Shown: positions 10,381 to 20,279, numbered from the stretch's first letter. The stretch: 64,000 nt of DNA from Buchnera aphidicola (Cavariella theobaldi) (GCF_964059165.1 NZ_OZ060413.1:62001-126000), one strand, 5' to 3'. Translations and numbers: made by a program. The notes: generated from the letters alone by a model not told the origin.

Positions 10381-11744
10381 ATTTAAAATTAAAAACATGG
10401 TTGAAAAAATTTTCTTTATTTGAATATCGTGTAAATCAATTGCCTAATATAATACATTATGGACGTTTAATTAGCATTAATGGTTTTGTTTTAGAGGTTG
10501 TAGGATTAAAAATTCCAATTGGTACTCAGTGTATTATTGAAAGACAAATAGATAATAATATTTTTAATATTACTGGTCAAGTAATTAAATTTACTGAAGA
10601 TAAGACTATATTGCTATCTTTTAATAATACAGATGGTATTTTCCCCGGTGCTCGCGTCTTTCCTATTGGCAATATTGGTACTAATTTAAATGGTGTTATA
10701 AAAAAATTACCATTAGGCATGAATTTATTAGGAAGAGTTTTAGACAGTGAAGGAAAACCTTTAGATAGTTTACCTATTTTAAATACTAAATACTTTACTT
10801 GTTTTAATGAAAAAATTATTAATCCATTAAAAAGAAAGCCAATAATTGATATATTAGATACCGGTATACGTGCTATAAATGGATTACTTACAATAGGTAG
10901 AGGGCAAAGAATAGGAATTTTTGCAAGCTCTGGGATTGGTAAGAGTGTTTTATTGGGTATGATGGCTAAATATACAAAAGCAGATGTTATTGTAATAGCA
11001 TTGATTGGTGAAAGAGGTCGAGAAGTTAAAGAATTTATAGAAAATATATTAGGAATTGACGGTCTATCAAGATCTGTAGTAATTGCAGCTCCTGCTGATG
11101 TATCACCTATATTACAGGTACAAGGAGCATCTTATGCTACTAGCATTGCAGAATATTTTCGTCAAAATAATAAACATGTATTATTAATTATGGATTCTTT
11201 AACACGTTATGCTATGGCACAACGTGATATTGCTTTGTCCATGGGAGAAGTACCAGTGTCGCAAGGGTATCCATCTTCTGTTTTTTCTAAAATTCCTCAT
11301 TTAATTGAACGCGCAGGTAATAGCTATACTCAAGGATCTATTACTGCATTTTATACAGTGTTAACAGAAAATGAAGAAGAACCAGATCCAGTTTCTTATT
11401 TTTCTCGTGCTATACTAGATGGTCATATTATATTGTCACGTTATTATGCAGAATTAGGGCATTATCCATCTATTGATGTAGAAGCATCTATTAGTCGTGT
11501 GATGCCATCTATTATTACTGAAAAACAATATTCTTATGCTTGTAATTTAAAAAAATTAGTGGCATCGTTTCAAAGAAATAGAGATTTAGTAAATATTGGT
11601 GCTTATATTCATGGAACTGATCCTGTATTAGATATGGCCATCAAAACGTGGCCTATGATAGAAAAATTTTTACAGCAAAAAATGTTAGAAAAAAGTGATT
11701 ACTTGCATTCATGTCAAACGTTAGAAAAAATATTTATTCAATAA
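10377..11744 (+). CDS. fliI: Flagellum-specific ATP synthase FliI
   Basis: Hexameric ATPase of the flagellar type III export apparatus, related to F1-beta. The ATG at 10377 is chosen over an earlier in-frame start because it follows GAGGAG and overlaps the fliH stop as ATGA; the product is then 455 residues. Walker A is ASSGIGKS, Walker B follows as VLLIMDSLTRYAMAQRD, and GERGREVKEF is the catalytic glutamate segment. All ATPase motifs look intact, unlike several other flagellar genes here. Confidence 0.95.
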   Translation: MNLKLKTWLKKFSLFEYRVNQLPNIIHYGRLISINGFVLEVVGLKIPIGTQCIIERQIDNNIFNITGQVIKFTEDKTILLSFNNTDGIFPGARVFPIGNIGTNLNGVIKKLPLGMNLLGRVLDSEGKPLDSLPILNTKYFTCFNEKIINPLKRKPIIDILDTGIRAINGLLTIGRGQRIGIFASSGIGKSVLLGMMAKYTKADVIVIALIGERGREVKEFIENILGIDGLSRSVVIAAPADVSPILQVQGASYATSIAEYFRQNNKHVLLIMDSLTRYAMAQRDIALSMGEVPVSQGYPSSVFSKIPHLIERAGNSYTQGSITAFYTVLTENEEEPDPVSYFSRAILDGHIILSRYYAELGHYPSIDVEASISRVMPSIITEKQYSYACNLKKLVASFQRNRDLVNIGAYIHGTDPVLDMAIKTWPMIEKFLQQKMLEKSDYLHSCQTLEKIFIQ

Positions 11745-11779
11745 TTGTATTTGTCTTATCGATCGAGTGTATAAATTAT

Positions 11780-12135
11780 ATGAAGCATAGAAAAAACTTA
11801 TTTTCTGTATTGGAAAAGATAGAAAAAAAAAAATAGAAATAGAATCAATTAAAATAAAGACATTATATCATCAAAAGATAGAGCATGATAAACAATTAAA
11901 ATTATTAATAAATTATCAAAATGAATATAAAGAAAAATTATATAATCAAAAGTTACTAGGGATATTTTCACATAATTGGAATAATTATAATAATTTTCTT
12001 TTTGTCTTAAGTATAATTATTGATAATAATATTGAAATGGCATCTGATAATAAAAAAAAAATTCAATATAGAATTCATATACTATTAAAAAATCAAATCA
12101 AATTAAAAACTTGGGAATTATTAAAAAATAAATAA
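11780..12135 (+). pseudogene. fliJ: Flagellar chaperone FliJ, frameshifted at an A11 tract
   Basis: An ATG at 11780 opens a frame reading MKHRKNLFSVLEKIEKKK and stops at a TAG directly after an 11-base A run (11823-11833). One frame over, exactly from the end of that run, 100 sense codons continue to a TAA at 12133-12135, ending KLKTWELLKNK. One extra A would give a 118-residue Lys-rich coiled protein between fliI and fliK, where fliJ lies in enterics. FliJ is the export stalk partner of FliI. The open downstream frame suggests the gene is still under selection, perhaps rescued by polymerase slippage, or that the run is miscounted. Confidence 0.75.
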
Positions 12136-12237
12136 TGAAATATTTTTTTACAAGAACCATTGGCTTAATAAATGCTCTGTAAATAATCTGTAAATGACGA
12201 TATTTAAAAGTAATATTAAAATAAGGATTTTTATATC

Positions 12238-13396
12238 ATGTTAGATACAATTCAAAATGTTATACTAAAAAAAAATATATTTTCTCATGCACGTCATCAG
12301 TCTTATGAAAAAAATAATTCAGATTTTTTCTCACATGTATTTTGTAATGAGTTAACTAAAAATTTATTAAGTAAAGAAATAGAATTTTCTAATATTGTTA
12401 CAAAAAAAAAAAGACAAAAATATTGTATCAAAACATTTTTTAATTAATTTTTTATTAGATACTTTTAATAGACAAGATATTTTTTCTGATTTTTCGAAAA
12501 AAAACAATTATTTTAAAAAAAAAAATAATCAGGACAATATTTTACATACATCATTTTTTTCAAATTATATTAATAATAAAATATTAAAAATAAAACAGTA
12601 TGAAAAAAATATAAAAATTTTAGAAAAAATTCATCTCAAAGATATTCCAGATACACAAGATAAAAATATTAGTAATAAAAAATCTATTGATTGTATAAAA
12701 CATGATGAAAATAATGCTCATACTAGATATTCTCATATATATGATATTTCTATGTTAAACATAGACAAAAAGAGTGCACATTTTATCAAATATAGAACAG
12801 ATATCATATCTTATATACAAGACATAAAAAAATACATTACTACTCCTGAATTTAACCTAAATTTACATAAAAATACGTTTCCATTGCAAAATCATGCAAT
12901 TCAAAAAATTTTTTTATTACAAAATTTAGATAAAGATAAATATTTCAATGATAATGTCTATCAACCCTGCAATAAAAATATTATTAAATGGAAAAAAGCA
13001 ATTAGTCAGCAGGTTTTATTTTTTGCTTGTCGAAAAGAAGATATAGCAGAAATACAGTTAGAACCTGAGCATCTTGGACTTATAGATATACGCATTAAAA
13101 TAAATAACAATACGGCAACAGTAAATTTTCTTTCTCATTGTAGAAAGATAAAAAATATTTTAAATCATGCAATACCTATTTTAAAATCTTCTTTTAAAAA
13201 GCATGATATTAAGATTGATGATATTAATGTGCATAGTGCTACTATTGAAAATAGTAAAGAATCAAAAAAATCTCATAGTTATCGCATTAATAGCACGAAA
13301 AATATTAGTAATACGCAACATATAAAACCAATATTAAATACAAATCAAAGAAATATGAAATATTTTGGCAATAAAAAAATTGATATATATATATAA
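12238..13396 (+). pseudogene. fliK: Hook-length control protein FliK, frameshifted at an A11 tract
   Basis: The frame from the ATG at 12238 (MLDTIQNVILKKNIFSHARH) runs through an 11-base A run (12402-12412) and ends at 12447. The frame one base over continues to 13396. Its C-terminal part, QVLFFACRKEDIAEIQLEPE then HLGLIDIRIK, matches the FliK C-terminal substrate-switch domain. Removing one A joins both into about 386 residues. FliK sets hook length and switches export specificity. It lies between fliJ and fliM, the expected place. The middle is low-complexity Lys/Asn/Ile. Functional status depends on slippage at the tract. Confidence 0.75.
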
Positions 13397-13481
13397 TATT
13401 TTTGATTATTTATAATATGAATATATTATAAAAAATATTTTAAATATTTTGTCAATCCATTGTGTCTACGAGGTATATATA

Positions 13482-14429
13482 ATGAATCAAAGGAATCATA
13501 CTATAGATCAATTTTCACAGTTTTATCAAAAAGATGAAACAGTAAAGGATATATTTTATATTGAAAAAATTAATATTTTTAAAAATATAAATAGTGTTTT
13601 TATTAATCAAATGATTAAAGAAATTTCTTTTTTAACTAATCAGAATATATATTTAAGTTCTTATAGTATGAAAATAGGGCTTGATAACGATAGTATAAAA
13701 ATGATTGAATCATTAACATATTTTAATTTAATTGAAATATTACCATATAAAAATCAATTATATACTGTTTTTTCTTCAAGCATGTTGTTTATTATAATAG
13801 ATATTTTATTTGGAGGTAATAATAAACATATCAATTGTAAAAATAAAAATGTAGATATTACCTCTACCGAAGTCTTTGTTAATCAAAAATTAATAGAATT
13901 ATTTAAAAAAGCTTACTCCGATGCTTGGAAAAATTTTTTTTCAATTGATATCAATTTAATTGATATAAAAAAAAATAAAGATTTAAATAAATCAAATTTT
14001 TTTTTGCAGGAAAAAATAATTATTCATCGTTTTTTGCTAAAAATGAATCAAATACGCTTTTATTTTTGTGTATTGACTCCGATATCCATATTAAATCTTT
14101 TTAATAAAAATAAATATTTATTTTTTAAAAATAGCATTCCAAAATGCACTTTGTCAGCCAAACCGATATCTATTAAAAATATTAGTTATATAAAATTTAA
14201 TATTATCGTGCAATTAATGGACTTTTCTGTTTCTGAAAAAAATATTTTCACTTTATCTGTAGGCGATGTATTATCTATTGATAATCCTAAAAAAATAATA
14301 GCTTATATTGATAATAAACCAATTTTTTTAGGTTATTATGCGGAATTGCATAAAAAATCTTGTATTATAATAGAAAAATTTATTAATATACAATCTACTA
14401 TAAAAGAGAAAAAATATTATCATGAATAA
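13482..14429 (+). CDS. fliM: Flagellar motor switch protein FliM (no CheY-binding peptide)
   Basis: C-ring protein that in motile bacteria binds CheY-P. The ATG at 13482 follows ACGAGG and is preferred to an earlier in-frame TTG, giving 315 residues. The middle domain (IDILFGG near 108) and the C-terminal SpoA domain ([20 protein letters not shown], about 271-290) are recognisable. The N-terminal EIDALL-type CheY-binding peptide and the GGxGR segment are absent. It overlaps fliN by eight bases. Confidence 0.9.
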   Translation: MNQRNHTIDQFSQFYQKDETVKDIFYIEKINIFKNINSVFINQMIKEISFLTNQNIYLSSYSMKIGLDNDSIKMIESLTYFNLIEILPYKNQLYTVFSSSMLFIIIDILFGGNNKHINCKNKNVDITSTEVFVNQKLIELFKKAYSDAWKNFFSIDINLIDIKKNKDLNKSNFFLQEKIIIHRFLLKMNQIRFYFCVLTPISILNLFNKNKYLFFKNSIPKCTLSAKPISIKNISYIKFNIIVQLMDFSVSEKNIFTLSVGDVLSIDNPKKIIAYIDNKPIFLGYYAELHKKSCIIIEKFINIQSTIKEKKYYHE

Positions 14430-14820
14430 TATACGAGATACAGTATATCAAAAAGATATAGATGTGAAAGAAGATATAGATGTGAAAGAAGATATAGATG
14501 TGAAAGAAGATATAGATGTGAAAGAAGATATAGATGTGAAAGAAGATATAGATGATATAACGAAAAAAAAAAATATTATATTTAATTCTTCTGTTAATAT
14601 TACCGTAGAATTGGGAAAAACTAAAATAACAATTCAAGATTTTCTTAATCTTTCTCAAGGTAGCGTATTAATTTTAGATAAATTACATGAAGAACCATTA
14701 GATATTTTTATCAATGGTTATTTAATTGCATCAGGTGAGATTGTATTTCTAGAAGAAAAGTATGGCCTTCGTATCACTGGTATTAAAAATGTTTCACAGT
14801 CTATTAATTTTACAATCTGA
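14422..14820 (+). CDS. fliN: Flagellar motor switch protein FliN with an 18-bp repeat expansion
   Basis: C-ring SpoA-domain protein of 132 residues that also docks FliH-FliI. Residues about 12-41 are five perfect copies of DIDVKE encoded by a tandem DNA repeat. The rest ([20 protein letters not shown], then GSVLILDK) is a normal FliN SpoA domain ending YGLRITGI. The repeat replaces the usual acidic N-terminal region, so total length is still near the family's. Starts eight bases inside fliM. Confidence 0.93.
   Translation: MNNIRDTVYQKDIDVKEDIDVKEDIDVKEDIDVKEDIDVKEDIDDITKKKNIIFNSSVNITVELGKTKITIQDFLNLSQGSVLILDKLHEEPLDIFINGYLIASGEIVFLEEKYGLRITGIKNVSQSINFTI
14455..14553 (+). repeat. Tandem repeat, 18 bp x 5 plus a 9-bp partial copy, inside fliN
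   Basis: Unit gatatagatgtgaaagaa, five identical copies at 14455-14544, then nine bases of a sixth. Each unit encodes DIDVKE in frame. Perfect identity in a fast-drifting AT-rich genome points to recent expansion or ongoing homogenisation by slippage. Confidence 0.97.
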
Positions 14821-14831
14821 GCTTAAATTTT

Positions 14832-16097
14832 ATGAATTATGATAATTATTATTTGCAATTAATACCTAGTATGTTTTCTTTATTACCTCATAATTTATCT
14901 TTATTTCAAATAATAAGTTCATTATCGCAAGTTATATTCTTTATATTAATTTGTGTGTGGTTTTTAAAAAAAATATCTTTTTTAAAAAAATATAAAAAAT
15001 TATCTTTAATTAAAATAATAGATAAAATATCAGTAGGAACTTACGAATCAATTATTATTGTAGATATTCAAGAAAAAAAAATAGTTTTAGGTGTGACTAG
15101 AAAAAATATTTCTTATTTATATACTTTACCATCGATGAATATAAAAGATCAAAATGTTCAAATAAAAGATCAAAATGTTCAAATAAAAGATCAAAATGTT
15201 CAAATAAAAGATCAAAATGTTCAAATAAAAGATCAAAATGTTCAAATAAAAGATCAAAATGTTCAAATAAAAGATCAAAATGTTCAAATAAAAGATCAAA
15301 ATGTTCAAATAAAAGATCAAAATGTTCAAATTTTAAAAAAAATTTTTTATTATTTTAAGAAAATATTAATATATTTTCAGACTACGTTGATTTTATTTTT
15401 GTTTTGTCCTACGGTATATGCTGATGTCTCTAATATTACAAATAATATGACAGATGGAGGAGATTTAAGTTGGTCTATACCAGTACAAACATTAGTTTTT
15501 CTTTCTTTGCTAACTTTTATTCCAGCATTTTTATTGATGATGACAGGTTTTACTAGAATTATTATTGTCTTTGGTTTATTACGTAATGCTTTAGGAACCC
15601 CATACGCACCGCCCAATCAAATCTTGATAGGTTTAGCTTTGTTTTTAACGTTTTTTGTAATGTCTCCTACTATAGATAAAGTATATATTAACGCATATAA
15701 ACCATTTAGTAATAAAACTATAAATATGCAAGAAGCTATTGTACAGGCGTCTATTCCTTTAAAAACGTTTATGTCTAATCAAACTCGCATATCTGATCTA
15801 GAATTATTTTCAAAATTAGCACATTTATCTTCTTATAAAGATCAAAAAGATATACCCATGCGTGTATTATTACCTGCTTTTATTATTAGTGAATTAAAAA
15901 CAGCATTTCAAATTGGATTTACAATATTTATACCATTTTTAATTATTGATTTAGTAGTGGCTAGTGTCTTGATGGCTCTTGGTATGATGATGGTGCCGCC
16001 TGCAACTATTGCTTTACCTTTGAAGCTTATATTATTTGTTTTAGTAGATGGATGGCAATTGTTAGTCAGCTCTTTGATACAGAGTTTTAATGTATAA
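14832..16097 (+). CDS. fliP: Fused FliO-FliP flagellar export gate protein with a nine-unit repeat linker
   Basis: One 421-residue frame. Residues 1-103 match FliO: a membrane segment at about 25-46, then a cytosolic part with [16 protein letters not shown] and KKIVLGVT. Residues 104-166 are nine copies of IKDQNVQ. Residues 167-421 match FliP. They begin with a hydrophobic signal-peptide-like stretch ending VYA before Asp198, followed by the conserved [30 protein letters not shown] and [12 protein letters not shown] segments. FliP forms the core of the export gate with FliQ and FliR; FliO assists its assembly. Signal peptidase cleavage after Ala197 would release a 224-residue FliP, the E. coli mature length. 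No good separate start for FliP is seen. Confidence 0.9.
   Translation: MNYDNYYLQLIPSMFSLLPHNLSLFQIISSLSQVIFFILICVWFLKKISFLKKYKKLSLIKIIDKISVGTYESIIIVDIQEKKIVLGVTRKNISYLYTLPSMNIKDQNVQIKDQNVQIKDQNVQIKDQNVQIKDQNVQIKDQNVQIKDQNVQIKDQNVQIKDQNVQILKKIFYYFKKILIYFQTTLILFLFCPTVYADVSNITNNMTDGGDLSWSIPVQTLVFLSLLTFIPAFLLMMTGFTRIIIVFGLLRNALGTPYAPPNQILIGLALFLTFFVMSPTIDKVYINAYKPFSNKTINMQEAIVQASIPLKTFMSNQTRISDLELFSKLAHLSSYKDQKDIPMRVLLPAFIISELKTAFQIGFTIFIPFLIIDLVVASVLMALGMMMVPPATIALPLKLILFVLVDGWQLLVSSLIQSFNV
15141..15329 (+). repeat. Tandem repeat, 21 bp x 9, perfect, linking FliO and FliP
   Basis: Unit ataaaagatcaaaatgttcaa repeated nine times without a mismatch over 189 bases. It is in frame, giving IKDQNVQ each time. 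The reverse strand is also open over it (repeated FYLNILI), an effect of the repeat rather than a gene. Confidence 0.98.
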
Positions 16098-16158
16098 ATT
16101 CTATATATGTTGTTGAAGCCAATATTGTAATTAATAATTTTAAAAAATAGAGATTTTT

Positions 16159-16428
16159 ATGACATCTGAATATGTAATATCAATATTTCATGACGCGATA
16201 AAAGTAACATTTATGTTGGCATCACCATTGTTATTATCTGCATTAGTTAGTGGTTTAATTATCAGTATATTACAAGCTGCTACACAAATTAATGAACAGA
16301 CTTTATCTTTTATTCCTAAAATTATTTCTGTTGTAGGAGTAATGTTAATACTAGGACCTTGGATGTTAGGTGTAATAATGGATTATATGTATCATTTATT
16401 TCGTAATATACCTCTGATTATGCAATAA
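16159..16428 (+). CDS. fliQ: Flagellar export gate protein FliQ
   Basis: Inner-membrane protein of 89 residues with two transmembrane helices (about 16-38 and 53-75). It forms the export gate with FliP and FliR. Family motifs ASPLLLSALVSGLIISILQA and NEQTLSFIPKI are clear. It lies 61 bases after fliP and overlaps fliR by one base (TAATG). Confidence 0.95.
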   Translation: MTSEYVISIFHDAIKVTFMLASPLLLSALVSGLIISILQAATQINEQTLSFIPKIISVVGVMLILGPWMLGVIMDYMYHLFRNIPLIMQ

Positions 16429-17195
16429 TGTTTCATTTTAATATTATTGATATAATGACATTGACAAGTTATTTTTTTTTGCCATTAGTGCGTATTTTGG
16501 CTTTTCTCTCTATATCACCAATATTTAATGAAAAAATTGTTAATAATAAGATAAAATTTATTTTAGCAGCTTGCATTACTTTTTTAATTGCACCTTTTTT
16601 ACCTAAAATTCATCTTTCATTATTTTCATCAGTAGGTTTGATATTATTTTTACATCAAATATTAATTGGTTGTGCTCTTGGTTTTATAATACAATTTTTA
16701 TTTATTACAGCAAATTTAGCTGGTGAAATTATATCTTTGCAGATAGGATTATCATTTGCGACTTTCTTTGATATGAACACTCATCTTGGTACTTCTATAA
16801 TATCTCGTTTATTAAATATTTATGTGTTATTTTTTTTCTTGGCATTAAATGGTCATTTACAGGTAATTAATATTTTAGTTAATAGTTTTTATGCTATACC
16901 TATTGATGAAAATTATTTGTATGCCAATATATTTTTAATTATATTAAAATTTTCTGGATATATTTTTATACATGGGATTACATTGTCATTACCAATAATA
17001 ATTTTTTTGTTGGCATTAAATATTGTTATGGGAATAATTAATCGTTTATCTCCGCAAATATCTATATTTTCTATGGGATTATCTTTAAATTTATTAATTG
17101 GAATTTCTTTGTTATACAATTTAATAATGTCTATATTTCCTTTTTTAAAAAATATTTTTAATGAATTAATGTTATTTATTGGTGATATATTTTAG
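16428..17195 (+). CDS. fliR: Flagellar export gate protein FliR
   Basis: Inner-membrane export gate subunit, 255 residues, with about six hydrophobic helices. Conserved features include LVRILAFLSISPIFNEK near the start, the GEIISLQIGLSFATFFD segment near 101-117 and LALNIVMGIINRLSPQISIF near 195-214. It is the last gene of the block. The next genes are on the other strand across a long hairpin. Confidence 0.94.
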   Translation: MFHFNIIDIMTLTSYFFLPLVRILAFLSISPIFNEKIVNNKIKFILAACITFLIAPFLPKIHLSLFSSVGLILFLHQILIGCALGFIIQFLFITANLAGEIISLQIGLSFATFFDMNTHLGTSIISRLLNIYVLFFFLALNGHLQVINILVNSFYAIPIDENYLYANIFLIILKFSGYIFIHGITLSLPIIIFLLALNIVMGIINRLSPQISIFSMGLSLNLLIGISLLYNLIMSIFPFLKNIFNELMLFIGDIF

Positions 17196-17246
17196 AATGA
17201 ATAAAATATTTTGGTTATAAAAGTTTATTTTTAGATAGAATAAATA

Positions 17247-17286
17247 TTTTATAAAGTATAATTTCTTTCAATTATACTTTATAAAA
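17247..17286. terminator. Bidirectional hairpin terminator between fliR and rpmG
   Basis: Perfect 17-bp inverted repeat (17247-17263 and 17270-17286) with a six-base loop. T-rich sequence follows on the + strand (ggtttttttaa). It lies between convergent fliR and rpmG, so it can serve both. Confidence 0.7.
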
Positions 17287-17322
17287 TGGTTTTTTTAATT
17301 TATATATATAAAAAAAATTTTT

Positions 17323-17490
17323 TTATTTTATTTTTCCTTCATTGTATAAAACATGTTTTCTAATAACTGGATCATATTTTTTTAAAACTAATTTGTCTGG
17401 AGTGTTTCTTTTATTTTTAGTTGTAGTATAATAATGTCCGGTTCCGGCAGAAGAAATCATTTTTATTTTTTCACGAATTTTTTTAGCCAT
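17323..17490 (-). CDS. rpmG: 50S ribosomal protein L33
   Basis: 55 residues, reading [20 protein letters not shown] and then [15 protein letters not shown], the L33 signature, and ending [10 protein letters not shown]. This is the normal E. coli length. It starts at 17490 after an AAGGAG ribosome site that lies inside the end of rpmB. The rpmB-rpmG order is conserved. Confidence 0.97.
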   Translation of the reverse strand: MAKKIREKIKMISSAGTGHYYTTTKNKRNTPDKLVLKKYDPVIRKHVLYNEGKIK

Positions 17491-17714
17491 TCATTCTCCT
17501 TTATTTTTTTTAATACTAATTCGATGCCATATTTATCAATATAGCGCATACCATTAGTGGAAATACGTAATTTAATAAATCTTTTTTCTTCTGGTATCCA
17601 AAAACGATGATATTGAATATTGGGTAAAAATTTTCTTTTTGTTGCATTCATTGCATGAGAACGATTATTTCCAACCATTTGCTTTTTGCCAGTAATTTGA
17701 CATATACGCGACAT
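17463..17714 (-). CDS. rpmB: 50S ribosomal protein L28 with a C-terminal tail overlapping rpmG
   Basis: [11 protein letters not shown], then [17 protein letters not shown] and [16 protein letters not shown], identify L28. The 83 residues exceed the usual 77-78. After [11 protein letters not shown] the frame continues through the rpmG ribosome site and overlaps rpmG by 28 bases out of frame. An A8 run lies just before the tail: one fewer A would end the protein at VLKK. The tail may be real or the product of a recent indel. Confidence 0.93.
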   Translation of the reverse strand: MSRICQITGKKQMVGNNRSHAMNATKRKFLPNIQYHRFWIPEEKRFIKLRISTNGMRYIDKYGIELVLKKIKENEWLKKFVKK

Positions 17715-18134
17715 TTTATTTCTCTTTTATATAAAATACATAATAAATTTTTTTACAATAATGTTATTTTAGCATATTTCAAAAAAATTATGATAATTTA
17801 TCATCTAATTATTTTATATAAAAATTATATTTATACTATAAAGATAGTATCTATAGATAACCATTTGATGCACATAAAAAATATAAAAATTTTTTATAGA
17901 ATCTATATTCTATTTTTTATATATTATGTCAGTAATGAATATAGAAGCATTATTTTTATAAAAATAATCTATCAAATATATTATGATAATCGCAATTTAT
18001 GATTGTGAATAAAAGTTTCAATATATACTTAAATAAATAAATTTTTTGTTGTTATTACTGAAATTATTAAGCAGTAAAATATATTAATGTCTTGATATAA
18101 ATCTAATTTAATACAACAAAATTAATTGAATATT
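17715..18134. other. Intergenic region with no recognised gene
   Basis: About 420 bases of A/T-rich sequence between the start of rpmB and the end of ppa. It must hold the rpmB-rpmG promoter. An open + strand frame overlapping the rpmB start has no recognisable motifs and is judged chance. Nothing else is seen. Confidence 0.6.
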
Positions 18135-18653
18135 TTATTTGGCACGTTGATATGCATTTCTAATTTCTAATTTAGCCTCTTTATGATCGCCCCATCCAAT
18201 AATTTTTACCCATTTTTCTTTTTCTATTTTTTTATAGTTTGTAAAAAAATGCACAATTTGTTGTTTTAATAGTTTTGGTAATTCTGATATATTATTTATT
18301 TTTTCATATTCTTTAGATATATCTTCATGCGGAACAGCTATTATTTTTGCATCTTCTCCTGACTCATCATTCATTTTAAGAATGCCAATAGGTTTACATT
18401 TAATAACCGCATTAGATTGTATAGGATAGGGAGAAGTTACTAACACATCTAAAGGATCTCCATCTAGAGAGAGTGTTTGGTTAATATATCCGTAGTTACA
18501 TGGATAAAACATAGGTGTTAATATGAATCTATCTACAAAAAGAGCATTATATTTTTTATTTATTTCATATTTGATAGGATGAGAATATGCAGGAATTTCA
18601 ATTATTACATAAATATCATTAGGGATATTTTCACCAGCAATTATCTTATTCAA
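18135..18653 (-). CDS. ppa: Inorganic pyrophosphatase
   Basis: Cytoplasmic enzyme that hydrolyses pyrophosphate made by biosynthetic reactions, pulling them forward. The 172 residues are close to the E. coli 176. The metal-binding signature DGDPLDVLV is at about 65-73. [15 protein letters not shown] and FYPCNYGYI are conserved substrate-pocket segments. Stands alone, divergent from pmbA. Confidence 0.96.
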   Translation of the reverse strand: MNKIIAGENIPNDIYVIIEIPAYSHPIKYEINKKYNALFVDRFILTPMFYPCNYGYINQTLSLDGDPLDVLVTSPYPIQSNAVIKCKPIGILKMNDESGEDAKIIAVPHEDISKEYEKINNISELPKLLKQQIVHFFTNYKKIEKEKWVKIIGWGDHKEAKLEIRNAYQRAK

Positions 18654-18880
18654 AATTATTTTTCCTTATAAAAAATTTTTTATTATCATATTTTTATTTT
18701 AATGTTTTTGTACAATTTATACAAAAAAAGTATAATATAAAAATAAATTTTTAATATTTTAAAAATATTATATCTCACAATATAACATTCCTTATATTTA
18801 GATATAAAAATTTTTATATAATTATATTTTATAATATTTTTTTAAGGTTATATTTAAATATAAAAAATCAGGATAGAATA

Positions 18881-20221
18881 ATGCAATTAATACAAGAAAT
18901 AGAACAAGAAAAGAAATTTCTTATAAATACAGTTAAAAAGATTTTAGAATTAGTTAAAGGTAAAAATTGCTCTATTGAGGTTTCTATAAAAAAAACAATA
19001 GGTATTAATATTAATATTAGAAACAATATTACCGAACATATAGAATATAATAGAGATGGCGCGTTATTAATTACAGTATATAAACAATTCTCTAAAGGAA
19101 GTGTTTCCTCAAAAGATTTTAGTCTGAATAGTATTAAAAATATGGTAGATAAAGCATTAAATATTGCTAAATACTCTTCCTCTGATTTTTTTTCAGGTTT
19201 ACCTGAATTAGATTTATTATATTCTCAGAAAATAGATCTCGATTTATTTCATCCTTTAGAATTTAACATTAATAATTCTATTAATCTTGCTGTTGCAGCA
19301 GAACAAGCAGCATTTAATCATGACAAAAGAATTATCAATAGTGAAGGAAGTTGTTTTAATAGTCATATTAATATTATAGTGTTTGGTAATAGTCTCGGTA
19401 TGTTGGAAAGTTATAAATCTACTCGTCATTCTCTTTATACCTGTGTGATTGCTGAAGAGAATAATATTATGCAAAGAGATTTTGATTATTCTGTATCTAG
19501 AAAAATTGAGGATTTAGATGCATCAGAAATAATAGGTAAAAAAACAGCTACACGTGCAATTGCAAGGTTAGGATCAAAAAAAATAAAGAGTATAAAATCT
19601 CCAGTTATTTTTTCTTCAAATATATCTTCTTCCTTGTTTTCCCATCTTGTCAAAGCTATTAGTGGTTATTATGTACATCAAAAATCCACATTATTAATAA
19701 ATGATTTTAAAAAAAATATTTTTCCTAATTGGTTAGATATCGAAGAAAATCCTCATATAAAAAAAGGTCTAGGGAGTAAACCTTTTGATGGTGAGGGTGT
19801 GGCAACAAGAGTAAAAAATATTATTAAGAATGGTGTTTTAGAAACTTGGTTGTTAAATAGTTATATTGCTCGTAAGATGAAAACGGTGAGTACTGGTAAC
19901 GCGGGTGGAATTTATAATTGGTTTATAAAAAACAAAAATTTATCTTTTATAGAATTATTAAAAAAAATGCATAAAGGCTTATTAATAACGGAATTAATGG
20001 GTCAAGGAGTAGATATTATAAGTGGAAATTATTCGCGTGGTGCAGTCGGATTTTGGATTGATCATGGACAAATTCAATATCCAGTACACGAGATTACTAT
20101 TTCTGGCAATTTAAAAAATATGTGGAAGAATATTGTAAGTATTAGTAACGATATTGATGAGCGTACTAATATTCAATGTGGTTCTATTTTAATATCTGAA
20201 ATGCAAATATCAGGTAATTAG
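18881..20221 (+). CDS. pmbA: Metalloprotease TldE / PmbA
   Basis: Partner subunit of the TldD/TldE protease, which in enterics matures microcin B17 and degrades CcdA. The 446 residues include the conserved [35 protein letters not shown] and [15 protein letters not shown] regions and end ISEMQISGN. TldE normally lacks the HExxxH metal site found in TldD, and none is seen here. TldD is not in this window. GGAT precedes the ATG. Confidence 0.93.
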   Translation: MQLIQEIEQEKKFLINTVKKILELVKGKNCSIEVSIKKTIGININIRNNITEHIEYNRDGALLITVYKQFSKGSVSSKDFSLNSIKNMVDKALNIAKYSSSDFFSGLPELDLLYSQKIDLDLFHPLEFNINNSINLAVAAEQAAFNHDKRIINSEGSCFNSHINIIVFGNSLGMLESYKSTRHSLYTCVIAEENNIMQRDFDYSVSRKIEDLDASEIIGKKTATRAIARLGSKKIKSIKSPVIFSSNISSSLFSHLVKAISGYYVHQKSTLLINDFKKNIFPNWLDIEENPHIKKGLGSKPFDGEGVATRVKNIIKNGVLETWLLNSYIARKMKTVSTGNAGGIYNWFIKNKNLSFIELLKKMHKGLLITELMGQGVDIISGNYSRGAVGFWIDHGQIQYPVHEITISGNLKNMWKNIVSISNDIDERTNIQCGSILISEMQISGN

Positions 20222-20255
20222 CTGATAAATTAATATTTATTTATCAATAATTATT

Positions 20256-20279
20256 AAAGGTAATACACTTATTACCTTT
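20256..20279. terminator. Hairpin between convergent pmbA and rnpB
   Basis: Perfect 10-bp stem AAAGGTAATA/TATTACCTTT with a four-base loop. It lies just after pmbA and just beyond the 3' end of rnpB on the other strand. There is no long T run, so rho-independence is uncertain. Confidence 0.5.

Noticed and set aside
14398-14658. Reverse-strand frame of repeated IYIFFH over fliN
   Set aside because: Antisense shadow of the 18-bp repeat in fliN.
15126-15329. Reverse-strand open frame of repeated FYLNILI over the fliO-fliP linker
   Set aside because: Produced by the 21-bp repeat, whose antisense happens to lack stops. No start signal, no homology, fully inside a real gene.
14455-15329. Possible CRISPR array
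   Set aside because: Both repeats are contiguous with no spacers, in frame within proteins, and no cas genes are present.
17655-18002. 115-codon + strand frame between rpmB and ppa
   Set aside because: Overlaps the rpmB start, composition is plain A/T-rich drift, no motif recognised.
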